54,664 nt of DNA from Halanaerobiales bacterium (GCA_023128035.1 JAGMES010000014.1:1-54664); one strand, 5' to 3'; shown: positions 26,056 through 34,969, numbered from the stretch's first letter. Translations and numbers: made by a program. The notes: generated by a model not told the origin, from the sequence alone.

Positions 26056-27213
26056 ATGTTATCGAAAATCATTTTGACTAATTTTAAGTCATTCAAAAAA
26101 AGAACTGAAATTGATTTAAGTAAAACAAACTATAAATTTCTAGCAGATACTAATGTTTCAATAAATGACGTTTTAAAAGGCACAATGTTTGTAGGTGCTA
26201 ATGCTTCAGGGAAATCGAATATTATTTTCGCGATTAAGTTACTATTAGATTTGTTGTTTGAGGAAAGAGAAATAAATTCAGGTTTGTTTCTGTGTCTTTT
26301 TTCGGAAGAAAGAGAATTTTCAATAGAGTATCATTTTTTAATTAATGGTAAAAAAGTGAGTTATGTTGTTAAAAATAATCCTTCAAAAAATCTCCTCTTT
26401 GAGAAACTTCGTGTGGATGATAAATTACTACTTGAACGAATGGGACTTACAGCGAAATCATATATTTTAGAGGGGAAAGAAAGTACTTATGATGAGAATG
26501 ATTTGAATGAAGAGACGTTATTTTTAAGAACTTTATATTTCAATACTAGATTTGCTGGTAATGAGACGCTTAAGCTGTGGTTTGAATTTTTGCAAAACTC
26601 TATATATATTAATGCCTTTGATAGAAAAGTAATTTCATATGGAAAAGACGACTTAGTGTTAAGTAGTTATCTAAAAACAAAGGGAACAGATGAAATAAAT
26701 AGCTTTTTTGAAAAGTATAACTTTGAACAAAAAATTGATTATTCAAATGAAGGAATGGGTGAAAAGGTTATAAATAGAGTTGCTAATGATGAAGAAAAAA
26801 TGATTTTTTTTAAGAGAAACGGTGTAAATACTTTAATTCCTTTCCATGAAGAATCACTTGGTAATAGAACCCTTCTAAACATGCTTCCTTCATTTTTAAG
26901 TTTAACTGCTAAAAATGGAATGCTGTTAGTGGATGAATTTTCTAGCGGATTTCATAATGAATTGGAAGAATTATTAATTAAATATTTTATGAGTTCTTCT
27001 GAATTATCTCAAATAATATTTGTATCACATTCTACTAATTTGCTTTCAACATCAATTCTAAGGCCAGATCAAATTTATTCAGTGAATTTTAATGGTTCAG
27101 TAGGTAGCTGGCTGAAAAGATTTTCAGATGAGCAACCTAGACTAGCACAAAATATTGAAAAGATGTACTTAAGTGGTGTATTTGAAGGGCTTCCAGAATA
27201 TGATGAAAATTAA
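26056..27213 (+). CDS. RloA/AbiLi-like AAA ATPase (defence-associated)
   Basis: 385 residues from ATG 26056 (GAAAGGGTG upstream; 17 extra codons in the longest frame lack a site). N-terminal LSKIILTNFKSFKKRTEIDL is the SMC/ABC-type first strand, the Walker A is MFVGANASGKSNIIFAI, Walker B is GMLLVDEFSSGFHNEL and the switch region IIFVSHSTNLLSTSILRPDQIY, followed by LSGVFEGLPEYDE near the end. This matches small OLD-like AAA_21 ATPases such as RloA and AbiLi that pair with a second small protein in abortive-infection modules. It overlaps the downstream gene by 14 bases. Confidence 0.8.
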   Translation: MLSKIILTNFKSFKKRTEIDLSKTNYKFLADTNVSINDVLKGTMFVGANASGKSNIIFAIKLLLDLLFEEREINSGLFLCLFSEEREFSIEYHFLINGKKVSYVVKNNPSKNLLFEKLRVDDKLLLERMGLTAKSYILEGKESTYDENDLNEETLFLRTLYFNTRFAGNETLKLWFEFLQNSIYINAFDRKVISYGKDDLVLSSYLKTKGTDEINSFFEKYNFEQKIDYSNEGMGEKVINRVANDEEKMIFFKRNGVNTLIPFHEESLGNRTLLNMLPSFLSLTAKNGMLLVDEFSSGFHNELEELLIKYFMSSSELSQIIFVSHSTNLLSTSILRPDQIYSVNFNGSVGSWLKRFSDEQPRLAQNIEKMYLSGVFEGLPEYDEN

Positions 27214-27955
27214 TAAGGAAAAAAGTATTGGTAGAGTGTTATTTATTGTTGAAGGTGGTAAGACTGAGTTTTCGTTATTAAGAAGAATTTTTTGTAATGT
27301 TTTAGGCTATGAATATATTGAAAAAAGAAGGAATAAAGCAAATTTTTTTAGGAATAAAAATATTAGTACTTCCAAAGTTGCAGTTATCAATACTGAGGAG
27401 TCAAATATTTCCGATATTTTGGATAAAAATAATTATTTAGATGATGTATTTGCTACTTTAATAAGTGAATATAGTTTTCCAGTAGACAAAGCAGCTATAT
27501 ATTATTTATTTGATAGAGATCCAAATTCAAATATTGATAGTCAATTAATTAGGAAATTAATTTTAGATTTGAAAAATCCTTATGATAATGATGAGTTAAG
27601 GGGAGGAATGTTGCTATTAAGCTATCCTTCTATTGAAAGTTATAATATTTCTAGTTTCGTGAACGATGCACATGTTTTTGAGATAAGATTAGGATCAGAT
27701 GCTAAAGCTTTTATTGCTTCAAATAATCATATTCAGGTAAACAAAATTAATGATAATACAATTGAAAAAGCAGCAGAAGAATTGATAAAGTATATGAATG
27801 CTGAGGGGATTAGTAATGATATTGATGATTTCTCACAAGCTAATTTAAAAATATTTAATGAACAGGAGAACAATTTTAGTAATAATTCGAAATATAGGGT
27901 ACTGAGTTTGCTTTCCGTTGCTTTTATGCAATTAGGAATTATAGAGTTTGATTAA
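27200..27955 (+). CDS. TOPRIM/RloB-like partner of the AAA ATPase
   Basis: 251 residues starting at tandem ATGs (27200, 27203) inside the end of the ATPase gene. Residues 10-30 read VLFIVEGGKTEFSLLRRIF, the E-x-x-TE entry of TOPRIM/RloB-like domains; YLFDRDPNSN supplies the DxD-type acidic pair, and LLSYPSIESYN resembles the P-x-[IF]-E segment that follows. In RloAB, AbiL and PARIS systems such a partner is the nuclease or effector gated by the ATPase. I infer a two-gene anti-phage unit; the exact subfamily cannot be set by eye. Confidence 0.62.
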   Translation: MMKINKEKSIGRVLFIVEGGKTEFSLLRRIFCNVLGYEYIEKRRNKANFFRNKNISTSKVAVINTEESNISDILDKNNYLDDVFATLISEYSFPVDKAAIYYLFDRDPNSNIDSQLIRKLILDLKNPYDNDELRGGMLLLSYPSIESYNISSFVNDAHVFEIRLGSDAKAFIASNNHIQVNKINDNTIEKAAEELIKYMNAEGISNDIDDFSQANLKIFNEQENNFSNNSKYRVLSLLSVAFMQLGIIEFD

Positions 27956-28340
27956 ACTAGAAGGCTACTATGTCAAATATGGCAGTTATATTCTTGGGAA
28001 AATTTGGAATGTTTTCAATAAAATAATAGACGTCATGATTAAGACAGAAAGTTTTAAGATGTTCTGATAATTTCTAGTTGGAAAAGTTGAATGATACGTT
28101 ACTTCATGCTAAGAATTGAGTACTAGAATGTTATATTTTATGAATTCTAAATTAAGCAGGAACTAATCGTCTTAAAACGAATTATATATGTAGTTTAAGT
28201 ATAAAATGACTGATCATAAATATTGTTATATATTGTTCTTGATAATTTAATTCTATATATATTGAAAATATTTTAAAAAAGTTTTTTATTATATCGTTTT
28301 GTTTAAAAAAATAATTGAATATATTTTGGAGGTAAACTAA
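27956..28340. other. 385-base AT-rich intergenic stretch
   Basis: Very AT-rich, with no ORF of coding quality, no clear terminator after the TOPRIM-like gene and no repeat beyond a TCGT/ACGA mini-hairpin near 28168. A weak promoter-like TTGTTA (28223-28228), 17 bases, TTTAAT (28246-28251) precedes the next gene. Confidence 0.5.
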
Positions 28341-28982
28341 GTGTTTAAAAATTTTTCTAAAGAATTAGATAAGAAAGATAATATTAAAAATAATATTATG
28401 AGTAAGCTAGCTGATGATAATAACATTAAAACCAATAGTGAGGTTATTGAAACTTCTAATACCATAAATGAAGAATATCTGACAATAGTTCAAGCTGAAA
28501 GTAGAAATGAAAATACAAAGCTAGTTGACAGATTTAGGCATATTAAAAATCAGTATATAGAGTTATTTAAAAAATGTTCTAATATTGATGATGTTTTGAG
28601 ATTATATATTAAAAACACAAATGATGAACAATATTTTGATGAGCTAAGATTAAGGTATATTAATATGTATTTATTTAATTCTAGACTTGTTCAAAATAAG
28701 ATAAGTACTGAAGAGCTGAAGTTAAAGATAACTCAAATGGTTTATGCAGAAGTATTTGATTCTAATATGAGCTTGAAAGAATTGATTGGTTCATATATTA
28801 ATTTAACAAGTCGAGAAAACCTTTTTGATGAAATTAGACTTAGATATTTAAGTATGTATCTATTTAGTAAGGGAATTACAAAAGATAGATGGATTATATG
28901 CCAAGCTCAATACTATATTCAGATGTGTCTTGATACTACCAAGATATATTTAGATATTGAAAATTACAAAAAAATCGAATAG
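28341..28982 (+). CDS. Unknown protein with internal duplication; possibly the N-terminal half of the Mrr gene
   Basis: 213 residues from GTG 28341 behind GGAGGT. It is highly helical and charged, with no membrane segment. Two similar units are visible: one with EQYFDELRLRYINMYLF (about 96-112) and one with ENLFDEIRLRYLSMYLF (about 158-174). The frame ends at TAG 28980, just after a run of seven A (28968-28974). The next frame is open from 28961 and lacks its own ribosome site, so one added A would fuse this protein to the Mrr-type protein as about 722 residues. No family recognised. Confidence 0.6.
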   Translation: MFKNFSKELDKKDNIKNNIMSKLADDNNIKTNSEVIETSNTINEEYLTIVQAESRNENTKLVDRFRHIKNQYIELFKKCSNIDDVLRLYIKNTNDEQYFDELRLRYINMYLFNSRLVQNKISTEELKLKITQMVYAEVFDSNMSLKELIGSYINLTSRENLFDEIRLRYLSMYLFSKGITKDRWIICQAQYYIQMCLDTTKIYLDIENYKKIE

Positions 28983-29032
28983 AATCAGAAGGAGAAATTG
29001 GTTTTGATAGTATAGATACGGATGAAATATTG

Positions 29033-30508
29033 ATGGTTGTTTTGGAAAACTATGCAAGCAATTCTGGAAACCAAGATTATATTCTAAAGATTATTTACAA
29101 TATTCTTATAGATATAAAACTATCTATTCCGAATACGTTTATTGATTTTAGTGAGTATATTAGTAGAAAACTCCTATTAATAAAAAGTATTCAGTATTGG
29201 AAAGAAGAAGAGGAACGGTTACATTATTGTGATGTATTGATTTTTGGAAGACATTTAAAAATTGATTGTGGTGAGTTCTGGTTTAAAATTTCATTATTAG
29301 AGGAAGGGCCAATTACTGTTAATGCTTACGAATTAGAAAATAAATATAGCACGGACAATAAATTTAAAATTTTTATTAACGATATATTATTTGTAGCTAA
29401 TAAGATTAAAAGAGATAAGATAATAGAGTATTATGGAAATATCAATACAGAAGTACAAGAGGAAATTAATGAAAAAAATAGATATATTATCGAAGAACAA
29501 TTATCTAAGATTAGTAGTGAAACGATTGATATGGTAAATAATTTTTTGAATATATTTCCATCATTTATATTGCTTGATAGAAAAAACTATACATTATTTG
29601 AGTATTTGATATCATATGATGATTATTTATTAAAGCAGTTTGTTGATAGTGATCAGGATGATAGAGATAATATTATTGATAAACGCAAAGAAGATGAAGA
29701 TTACTATTTATTAATAAAATCCATAATCGAAAGCGATTACATGAAGTTCATTAAGGTATTAGGGAAGAGATTTGAAATACCAGTTGAATATTATTCATGT
29801 GTTGTATGGGCATTAATTAGAGAACATTCTATTGCATATTTTTCACACCAATGGGAAAGTAAATATGGAGCATATTTAGATTCAGAAAGATGTAGAATTG
29901 ATTTCGATAATTATGTGGATGATTATTGCAGAGCAGTTGCTATACCTCATAAGAATATTAATGCTGTTGGTTTATATACTTATTATTTGATGAATAAATG
30001 TGTTTTTTCTTCTGATTTCAATAACAGTTTCTTAAAATGTAATGAAAAACTAGGAAATAGCATTCTTAATAAACTTGAAGAGCTTGAGTTAGAAGTGTTT
30101 GAAAGAAAGCTTTTAAACAAAGATAATAAAGTTATATCTTATTCAATTGATGATATAGACTTGATGACAGGGCATGAATTTGAGGTCTTCGTAGGAATAC
30201 TATTTAATAAAATGGGTTATATGATAGAGGTTACAAAAGGGTCTGGAGATCAGGGGTTGGATGTTTTAGCAGAAAAGAATGGAAAGAAGATTGGAATACA
30301 GGCTAAGCGTTATTCACATAAGGTAACTAATAAGGCAGTGCAAGAAATATCAGCTGCTTTAAGTCACTATGGCTGTGATAAAGGTATGGTTATTACTAAT
30401 CAGTATTTTACTGGTTCGGCAATTGAGTTAGCTGAATCGAATATTATTGTACTTTGGGATAGGGATACTTTAAAAAGAAAAATTGATGAAATCTTTACAC
30501 AGGAGTAA
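29033..30508 (+). CDS. Restriction endonuclease-like protein with C-terminal Mrr_cat domain
   Basis: About 491 residues if begun at ATG 29033, but neither that ATG nor the adjacent TTG has a ribosome site, and the frame extends back to 28961 across the end of the previous gene. The last 110 residues are a clear Mrr catalytic domain: GHEFEVFVGILFNKMGY, a GSGDQGLDVLA acidic residue, the QAKRY D...QxK motif and KAVQEISAALSHYGCDKGMV, then VLWDRDTL. Mrr-type enzymes cut methylated or foreign DNA. The first 370 residues are helical and unassigned. Likely a defence gene, possibly expressed as one chain with 28341-28982. Confidence 0.8.
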   Translation: MVVLENYASNSGNQDYILKIIYNILIDIKLSIPNTFIDFSEYISRKLLLIKSIQYWKEEEERLHYCDVLIFGRHLKIDCGEFWFKISLLEEGPITVNAYELENKYSTDNKFKIFINDILFVANKIKRDKIIEYYGNINTEVQEEINEKNRYIIEEQLSKISSETIDMVNNFLNIFPSFILLDRKNYTLFEYLISYDDYLLKQFVDSDQDDRDNIIDKRKEDEDYYLLIKSIIESDYMKFIKVLGKRFEIPVEYYSCVVWALIREHSIAYFSHQWESKYGAYLDSERCRIDFDNYVDDYCRAVAIPHKNINAVGLYTYYLMNKCVFSSDFNNSFLKCNEKLGNSILNKLEELELEVFERKLLNKDNKVISYSIDDIDLMTGHEFEVFVGILFNKMGYMIEVTKGSGDQGLDVLAEKNGKKIGIQAKRYSHKVTNKAVQEISAALSHYGCDKGMVITNQYFTGSAIELAESNIIVLWDRDTLKRKIDEIFTQE

Positions 30509-30934
30509 ACTTGATTAGTAAGCATTATTTTACATAAATTTGTATTATCCTTATAATCATAATAAAAAATATTATTTAACCCCAGTTAAACCATTGGACT
30601 ATTACGCTAGTTAACAATATTGGCCTTAAGGAAAAACATTGGTAAAATAATTGAGGGTAAAAATCTGCATGTGCAAACTAGATGACTATGTGTTCTATTT
30701 GGGGACGGAAACTATCAGGAAGTGCCCTGCTAAGGGTATCAAACTAGTCTGTTTTCTTAAACTTGCTTTTTATCTGAGTTTCAAAATTTTATTTCAAAAG
30801 GACGATATGGTGGAATTTCTTTCTTTAATACAAATTTTTCTTAAAATTACCACAAATAGGTCTTGCGCCGAACTATGAAAGTTTCTAATAATCTGACGTT
30901 ACAAAAAAATATTGCAAAAATCTTGTAACAATGG
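30509..30934. other. Non-coding stretch before tryptophanase, with a patch of higher G+C
   Basis: No credible gene. Bases about 30655-30765 are visibly richer in G+C than the surroundings and could be a fragment of decayed DNA. A 75-codon frame at 30651-30878 lacks a ribosome site and shows no domain. No insertion-sequence ends could be defined. Confidence 0.5.
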
Positions 30935-30963
30935 TTGATTTTCTTGTGATGCATCGTTATAAT
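30935..30963 (+). promoter_or_regulatory. Tryptophanase promoter
   Basis: TTGATT (30935-30940), 17-base spacer, TATAAT (30958-30963). Start would be near 30970, giving a leader of about 88 nt. The leader holds a TTTCAGA/TCTGAAA hairpin (30981-31009) and a 15-codon frame discussed in the findings. Confidence 0.82.
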
Positions 30964-31057
30964 AGAGTCGTTGGATAATATTTTCAGACTATTTCATAAG
31001 TTCTGAAAAAATGAAAAGTTTATTAAAAACCAAAAATTTTATATGGGGGGATAAATA

Positions 31058-32446
31058 ATGACTCAAAAGTACACTAAAGCTGAACCATTCAAGATCAAAA
31101 TGGTAGAACCAATCAGGATGATTTCCAGAGAAGAAAGAGAAAACGCTTTGGTTGAGGCAGGGTACAACCCATTTTCATTAACAGCTAAAGATGTGTATAT
31201 CGATTTGTTAACTGATAGTGGTACTGGAGCTATGAGTGACTATCAATGGGCTGGGATTATGATGGGTGATGAGTCCTATGCTGGAAGTCGTAATTACTTT
31301 AACCTAGTAGATTCTGTAAAAGATATTTTTGATTATAATTATGTTATTCCAACTCATCAAGGCCGTGGTGCTGAGCAAGTATTGTTTCCGATTCTAACAG
31401 AAAAAGGACAATATGTTTTAGGTAATATGCATTTTGATACTACGAAAGCTCATATTGAGCTAAATGGTGGGCTGGCCCGGAATTTTGTTATTGAAGAAGC
31501 TTATGATACTACTACTTATCATCCTTTTAAAGGCGATTTTGATGTTGCAAAGATGGAAGCCTTTATTAAAGAAAAAGGTGTTGACCAGATTTCTTTTATC
31601 TTGATCACAATTACTTGTAACAGTGCTGGTGGACAACCTGTATCCATGGCTAATATTAAAGCAGTTAGTGAAATTGGTAAGAACTATGGAATTAGGGTTC
31701 TTTTCGATGCTGCACGTTTTGCAGAGAATGCATATTTTATCAAGCAGCGTGAAGAAGGTTATGCGGATAAATCTGTCAAAGAGATTATTAGAGAAATGTT
31801 CTCTTATGGTGAAGGATTTACAATGAGTGCTAAAAAAGATGCTATAGTGAACATTGGTGGTTTACTTTGTTTTAAAGATGATGAAGAACTCTTTACAGCC
31901 GCTCGTTCTATGATAGTACCTTTAGAGGGTTTCCCAACTTATGGTGGTCTTGCAGGACGTGATATCGAAGCAATGAGCCGTGGTTTGCACGAAGGTACTG
32001 ATGAAGATTACTTAGAGTATAGAATTGATCAAATCAAATATTTGGGTGACCGTTTGATGGAAGGTGGAGTACCAATTCAGTATCCAACTGGTGGTCATGC
32101 AGTTTTTGTAGATGCTAAGAAGATGTTACCACATATTCCTTCACATCAATTCCCTGCTCAAGCATTGGCTAATGAACTTTATCTTGAGGCAGGAGTTCGA
32201 GGTGTTGAGATTGGTTCTTTCTTATTGGGACGCGATCCTGAGACTGGTGAACAACAGGAATCTCCAATGGAATTATTACGTTTGACTATTCCTCGTCGTG
32301 TTTATACGAACAATCATATGGATGTTGTTGCAGATGCTTTGATTAATATTAAAGAACGTGCTCATACTTTAAAAGGTTTTGATTTTACCTATGAGCCAAA
32401 AATTCTTCGTCATTTTACAGCACGCTTAAAGCCGATTGAAGAATAA
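31058..32446 (+). CDS. tnaA: Tryptophanase (tryptophan indole-lyase)
   Basis: 462 residues behind ATGGGGGGAT. PLP-dependent beta-eliminating lyase splitting tryptophan to indole, pyruvate and ammonia. The PLP lysine is Lys260 in MSAKKDAIV. Tyrosine phenol-lyase is the close relative, and three positions separate them: Asp127 in HFDTTKAH (Thr in phenol-lyase), Ile385 in [10 protein letters not shown] (Arg in phenol-lyase) and His452 in LRHFTARL (Phe in phenol-lyase). All three match tryptophanase. It is a single gene with its own promoter and terminator inside the accessory island. No Trp permease gene lies next to it, unlike E. coli tnaB. Confidence 0.93.
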   Translation: MTQKYTKAEPFKIKMVEPIRMISREERENALVEAGYNPFSLTAKDVYIDLLTDSGTGAMSDYQWAGIMMGDESYAGSRNYFNLVDSVKDIFDYNYVIPTHQGRGAEQVLFPILTEKGQYVLGNMHFDTTKAHIELNGGLARNFVIEEAYDTTTYHPFKGDFDVAKMEAFIKEKGVDQISFILITITCNSAGGQPVSMANIKAVSEIGKNYGIRVLFDAARFAENAYFIKQREEGYADKSVKEIIREMFSYGEGFTMSAKKDAIVNIGGLLCFKDDEELFTAARSMIVPLEGFPTYGGLAGRDIEAMSRGLHEGTDEDYLEYRIDQIKYLGDRLMEGGVPIQYPTGGHAVFVDAKKMLPHIPSHQFPAQALANELYLEAGVRGVEIGSFLLGRDPETGEQQESPMELLRLTIPRRVYTNNHMDVVADALINIKERAHTLKGFDFTYEPKILRHFTARLKPIEE

Positions 32447-32481
32447 TTTGTTTGAAAATTTTATAATTAATAAAGTTTTAG

Positions 32482-32516
32482 CCTGGTGCAGATTAATTGT
32501 GCCAGGTTTTTTATTA
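32482..32516 (+). terminator. Rho-independent terminator after tryptophanase
   Basis: CCTGGTGCA pairs with TGTGCCAGG (two G-U pairs) around GATTAAT, then six T. Confidence 0.9.
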
Positions 32517-32647
32517 AATAAATCCTTTTTGTTTAATGAATTTTTGGCTTGTTCGTAATATTGAAGGGATATTTTTGCCCAAGATTGATTGCTAATGAAA
32601 GAAAGTTTAGTTGTAATTTCACATTCTATAAAGGAAAGTGTTTTTTT

Positions 32648-32676
32648 TTGTAGAATAATTACATAGGTTGTATTAC
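32648..32676 (+). promoter_or_regulatory. Putative promoter of the GHKL/STAS/TM operon
   Basis: TTGTAG (32648-32653), exactly 17 bases, TATTAC (32671-32676) with a TG just before the -10. The TTG start of the first gene is 28 bases downstream. Moderate match. Confidence 0.45.
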
Positions 32677-32703
32677 ATCTGATTTTTTATGGAGTGAATT
32701 TAC

Positions 32704-33999
32704 TTGAAAAATTCAAAAAAACGTAAATTGCGAGAAGTGAATTACTTATTGCGTAAGGTAAGAAGGAGATTAAAAAGAAGGCGAAGATATAAAGTAAGAG
32801 AAAAGCATAAAATAGTAAAACGAAAAATATTATATAGTGAACTACTAAAGTTTTTGTATGAACGAGATTTTACTAAGAAATCTACTATATCTAAATCAGA
32901 AATTGCAAATATCCGAATTCCGAAAAAATTTTCGTTTTCGGAAAATCCGAATGGAACAATTCATGTTTTAACAGAACTGCTCTATTATGGAATTGAACCA
33001 TTAATTAATGGAATTCATTTTGATCATACTAATTGTGAAGAATTAGGGATATGCGCTTCGACGGTCATGGATGTTATTTTATTAGAAATAAATAAAAATA
33101 ATCGTAAGCTGAGGAATGAGTATGAAATAAGCGGGGAAATGCCAAAAAACGAAAAGATTAAAGATATTTTAGAAGCTAGTGGTATTATTAGACATCTAGG
33201 TTTTGAGATTCAAGAAAAGAAACATATTAAAGAGTTGCCGCTTATAGTGGGTGATAATAAAAAGTATATTTCTGGTGATGTTGCGACAAAGGTTATAGAT
33301 TTTTATATGCAGTGTCTTGAAACTCAATCTTTAATTTTAAGTAAGATTGGTAAGTTAAAAATGAGTCACATAATTGGGGAGGTTATAGATAATTGTCAAC
33401 TTCATGGTGGACAATTTACTAAATGGTACACTTTAGGTCATTATCATCAGTTTGATGAGAAAAATAAAAATTATGGTGAATGTCATTTAGTTATTTTTAA
33501 TTTTGGGGATACCATCTATGAAAATCTAAAATCATCTGCTCCTAAAGAACTTTTAGATTCATTGAAGAACATGACTAAAAAGCATGTTAGTTATTTTCGT
33601 AAAAATTGGAAAGAAGAAAGTTTATGGACTCTTTATGCTTTGCAAGAAGGTGTTAGTAGATTAAGAGATAAAAAAAGTGCTCCTGATCGTGGAACTGGTA
33701 CCATGAAGTTAATTAATAGTTTTCAGGAAATTGGGAAAACTATAGATGGAGAGTTGCCTATAATGAGTATTACTTCTGGGAGAGCTCATATTTATTTTGA
33801 TAATAAATATAGAATGATGAAGAATAATAATGAAGATAGATATGTGATAGCTTTTAATAAGAATAATGATTTAAATAAACCTCCAGATTATAATAATGTA
33901 AAAATGTTAGATGAATATTTTCCTGGTACAGTTATTTCTTTAAAGTTTTATATAGATAAAAAGTATATTCAAGATAAATTAGAGAGTGAGGGAGTATAA
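32704..33999 (+). CDS. GHKL-type ATPase with basic N-terminus and STAS-like middle region
   Basis: 431 residues from TTG 32704, seven bases after GGAGTG. Residues 1-45 are extremely basic (runs such as RRRLKRRRRYK), suggesting nucleic-acid or membrane contact. Around 75-140 a segment with IHFDHTNCEELGICASTVMD resembles a STAS strand-helix. The GHKL ATP site follows: N box SHIIGEVIDNCQLHGG (about 220-236), a G1-like NFGDTIYENL (about 265-275) and G2-like DRGTGTMKLINSF (about 327-339). No histidine phosphoacceptor or HAMP/TM region is present, so it is not an ordinary sensor kinase. Its TAATG overlap with a STAS-like gene suggests partner switching as in SpoIIAB/SpoIIAA. Confidence 0.68.
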   Translation: MKNSKKRKLREVNYLLRKVRRRLKRRRRYKVREKHKIVKRKILYSELLKFLYERDFTKKSTISKSEIANIRIPKKFSFSENPNGTIHVLTELLYYGIEPLINGIHFDHTNCEELGICASTVMDVILLEINKNNRKLRNEYEISGEMPKNEKIKDILEASGIIRHLGFEIQEKKHIKELPLIVGDNKKYISGDVATKVIDFYMQCLETQSLILSKIGKLKMSHIIGEVIDNCQLHGGQFTKWYTLGHYHQFDEKNKNYGECHLVIFNFGDTIYENLKSSAPKELLDSLKNMTKKHVSYFRKNWKEESLWTLYALQEGVSRLRDKKSAPDRGTGTMKLINSFQEIGKTIDGELPIMSITSGRAHIYFDNKYRMMKNNNEDRYVIAFNKNNDLNKPPDYNNVKMLDEYFPGTVISLKFYIDKKYIQDKLESEGV

Positions 34000-34313
34000 T
34001 GGTGATTAATTTAAAAGAACATTTTAATAATGAAGTAAAAGTATTATCGGGGCGGGAAATTGGTAAGAAACATAGGGATAAATTTAATCTTAATCGTTTA
34101 GATAAAAATAACGATACTATTAATATTATAGTTCCTGATGACTTATATTCAATAAATACATCATATTTTTTAGGACTTTTTGGTCCTAGTATTAGAAATC
34201 TTGGGGAAGACCAATTTAGAAAGAAGTATATTTTTCAGTGTGATGAGGTTATTAGGCTGAATATTGAAGATGGTATTGAGTTAGCTTTAAAAGATTCCGA
34301 CGTATTGGAGTGA
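33999..34313 (+). CDS. Small STAS-like (DUF4325-type) protein
   Basis: 104 residues, ATG overlapping the upstream TAA and preceded by GAGGGAG. SGREIGKKHRDKF near the start, then a hydrophobic strand INIIVPDDLYSI and TSYFLGLFGPSIRNLGEDQF match the STAS-like DUF4325 pattern (strand, then a helix opening with Ser/Thr-Tyr/Phe). There is a threonine at the helix start (NTSYF), where anti-sigma antagonists carry their phospho-serine. It sits between a GHKL ATPase and a two-TM protein and is likely their regulatory adaptor. No characterised function. Confidence 0.6.
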   Translation: MVINLKEHFNNEVKVLSGREIGKKHRDKFNLNRLDKNNDTINIIVPDDLYSINTSYFLGLFGPSIRNLGEDQFRKKYIFQCDEVIRLNIEDGIELALKDSDVLE

Positions 34314-34318
34314 TGTTT

Positions 34319-34942
34319 TTGAATATAAAGCTTCTTAGAATATGTTTGGTGTTGTTTATACCTATTTTAGTTCTATTGAGCGTTTGGGCTTATCAGCTTG
34401 ATACTGAGGGTTTTACTAAAGTTACTAACATAATTAATCCATTTGTATCAATAATAAATTTAGCTTTTATTACAACTTTTTACCTATATGATAAGCATTT
34501 AAGACTGAAAGAAGAGAGATATAAAAATAAACTATATTGGTATCGAACATATGTAACAGAGAAAAATATGGGAGTAATTATTGAATTTTTTGATAAATGT
34601 TTTAAAATTGCTAATGAAAGTAATCTGTTACGCAATGATTTCGATTCAAAAGTGATAAAATTTCATGAGTTTAACGGTGGAATAAAAGGTAAATTTAAAA
34701 CTTTTACTGAGCAAAAAATGAAACTTCGTAAGGCTTTTGTAGATTTTATTGGTATTATTGATACAGAATTTGAGGAAAAAATCAACTCAGCTTTGGAAAA
34801 GTATCAAGATGAGTTTACCAATATGTTACATTCGTTTTCCTATGGTAAAAAAGAATATAAAGATCTAGTTGATTTAATTGGTAATCAGAAGAAAAAGTTA
34901 TTAAAGCAAATATACGAATACGAAATGAATATGGTTGTTTAA
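34319..34942 (+). CDS. Two-transmembrane protein with cytoplasmic helical domain, candidate effector
   Basis: About 207 residues. TTG 34319 lies eight bases after GGAG and is preferred; ATG 34313 overlaps the previous stop but is too near the site. Two hydrophobic helices at about 5-25 and 40-60 (LLRICLVLFIPILVLLSVW and FVSIINLAFITTFYLY) are followed by 145 charged, helical residues. No known domain. Small two-TM proteins with helical tails are the usual membrane-disrupting effectors in abortive-infection operons, so I infer that role, but a membrane anchor for the ATPase is equally possible. A terminator follows at once. Confidence 0.6.
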   Translation: MNIKLLRICLVLFIPILVLLSVWAYQLDTEGFTKVTNIINPFVSIINLAFITTFYLYDKHLRLKEERYKNKLYWYRTYVTEKNMGVIIEFFDKCFKIANESNLLRNDFDSKVIKFHEFNGGIKGKFKTFTEQKMKLRKAFVDFIGIIDTEFEEKINSALEKYQDEFTNMLHSFSYGKKEYKDLVDLIGNQKKKLLKQIYEYEMNMVV

Positions 34943-34969
34943 AATCTCTAATTTTATAGAGATTTTTTC
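34941..34969 (+). terminator. Rho-independent terminator closing the three-gene operon
   Basis: AAAATCTCTA pairs with TAGAGATTTT around ATTTTA, followed by TT and T-rich sequence. It begins at the stop codon of the two-TM gene and marks the right edge of the accessory island. Confidence 0.85.

Noticed and set aside
30651..30878. 75-codon frame before tryptophanase
   Set aside because: TTG start with no ribosome site, no recognisable domain, odd residue make-up and no coupling to a neighbour.
31058..32446. Tyrosine phenol-lyase instead of tryptophanase
   Set aside because: Asp127, Ile385 and His452 are the tryptophanase choices at the positions that distinguish the two enzymes.
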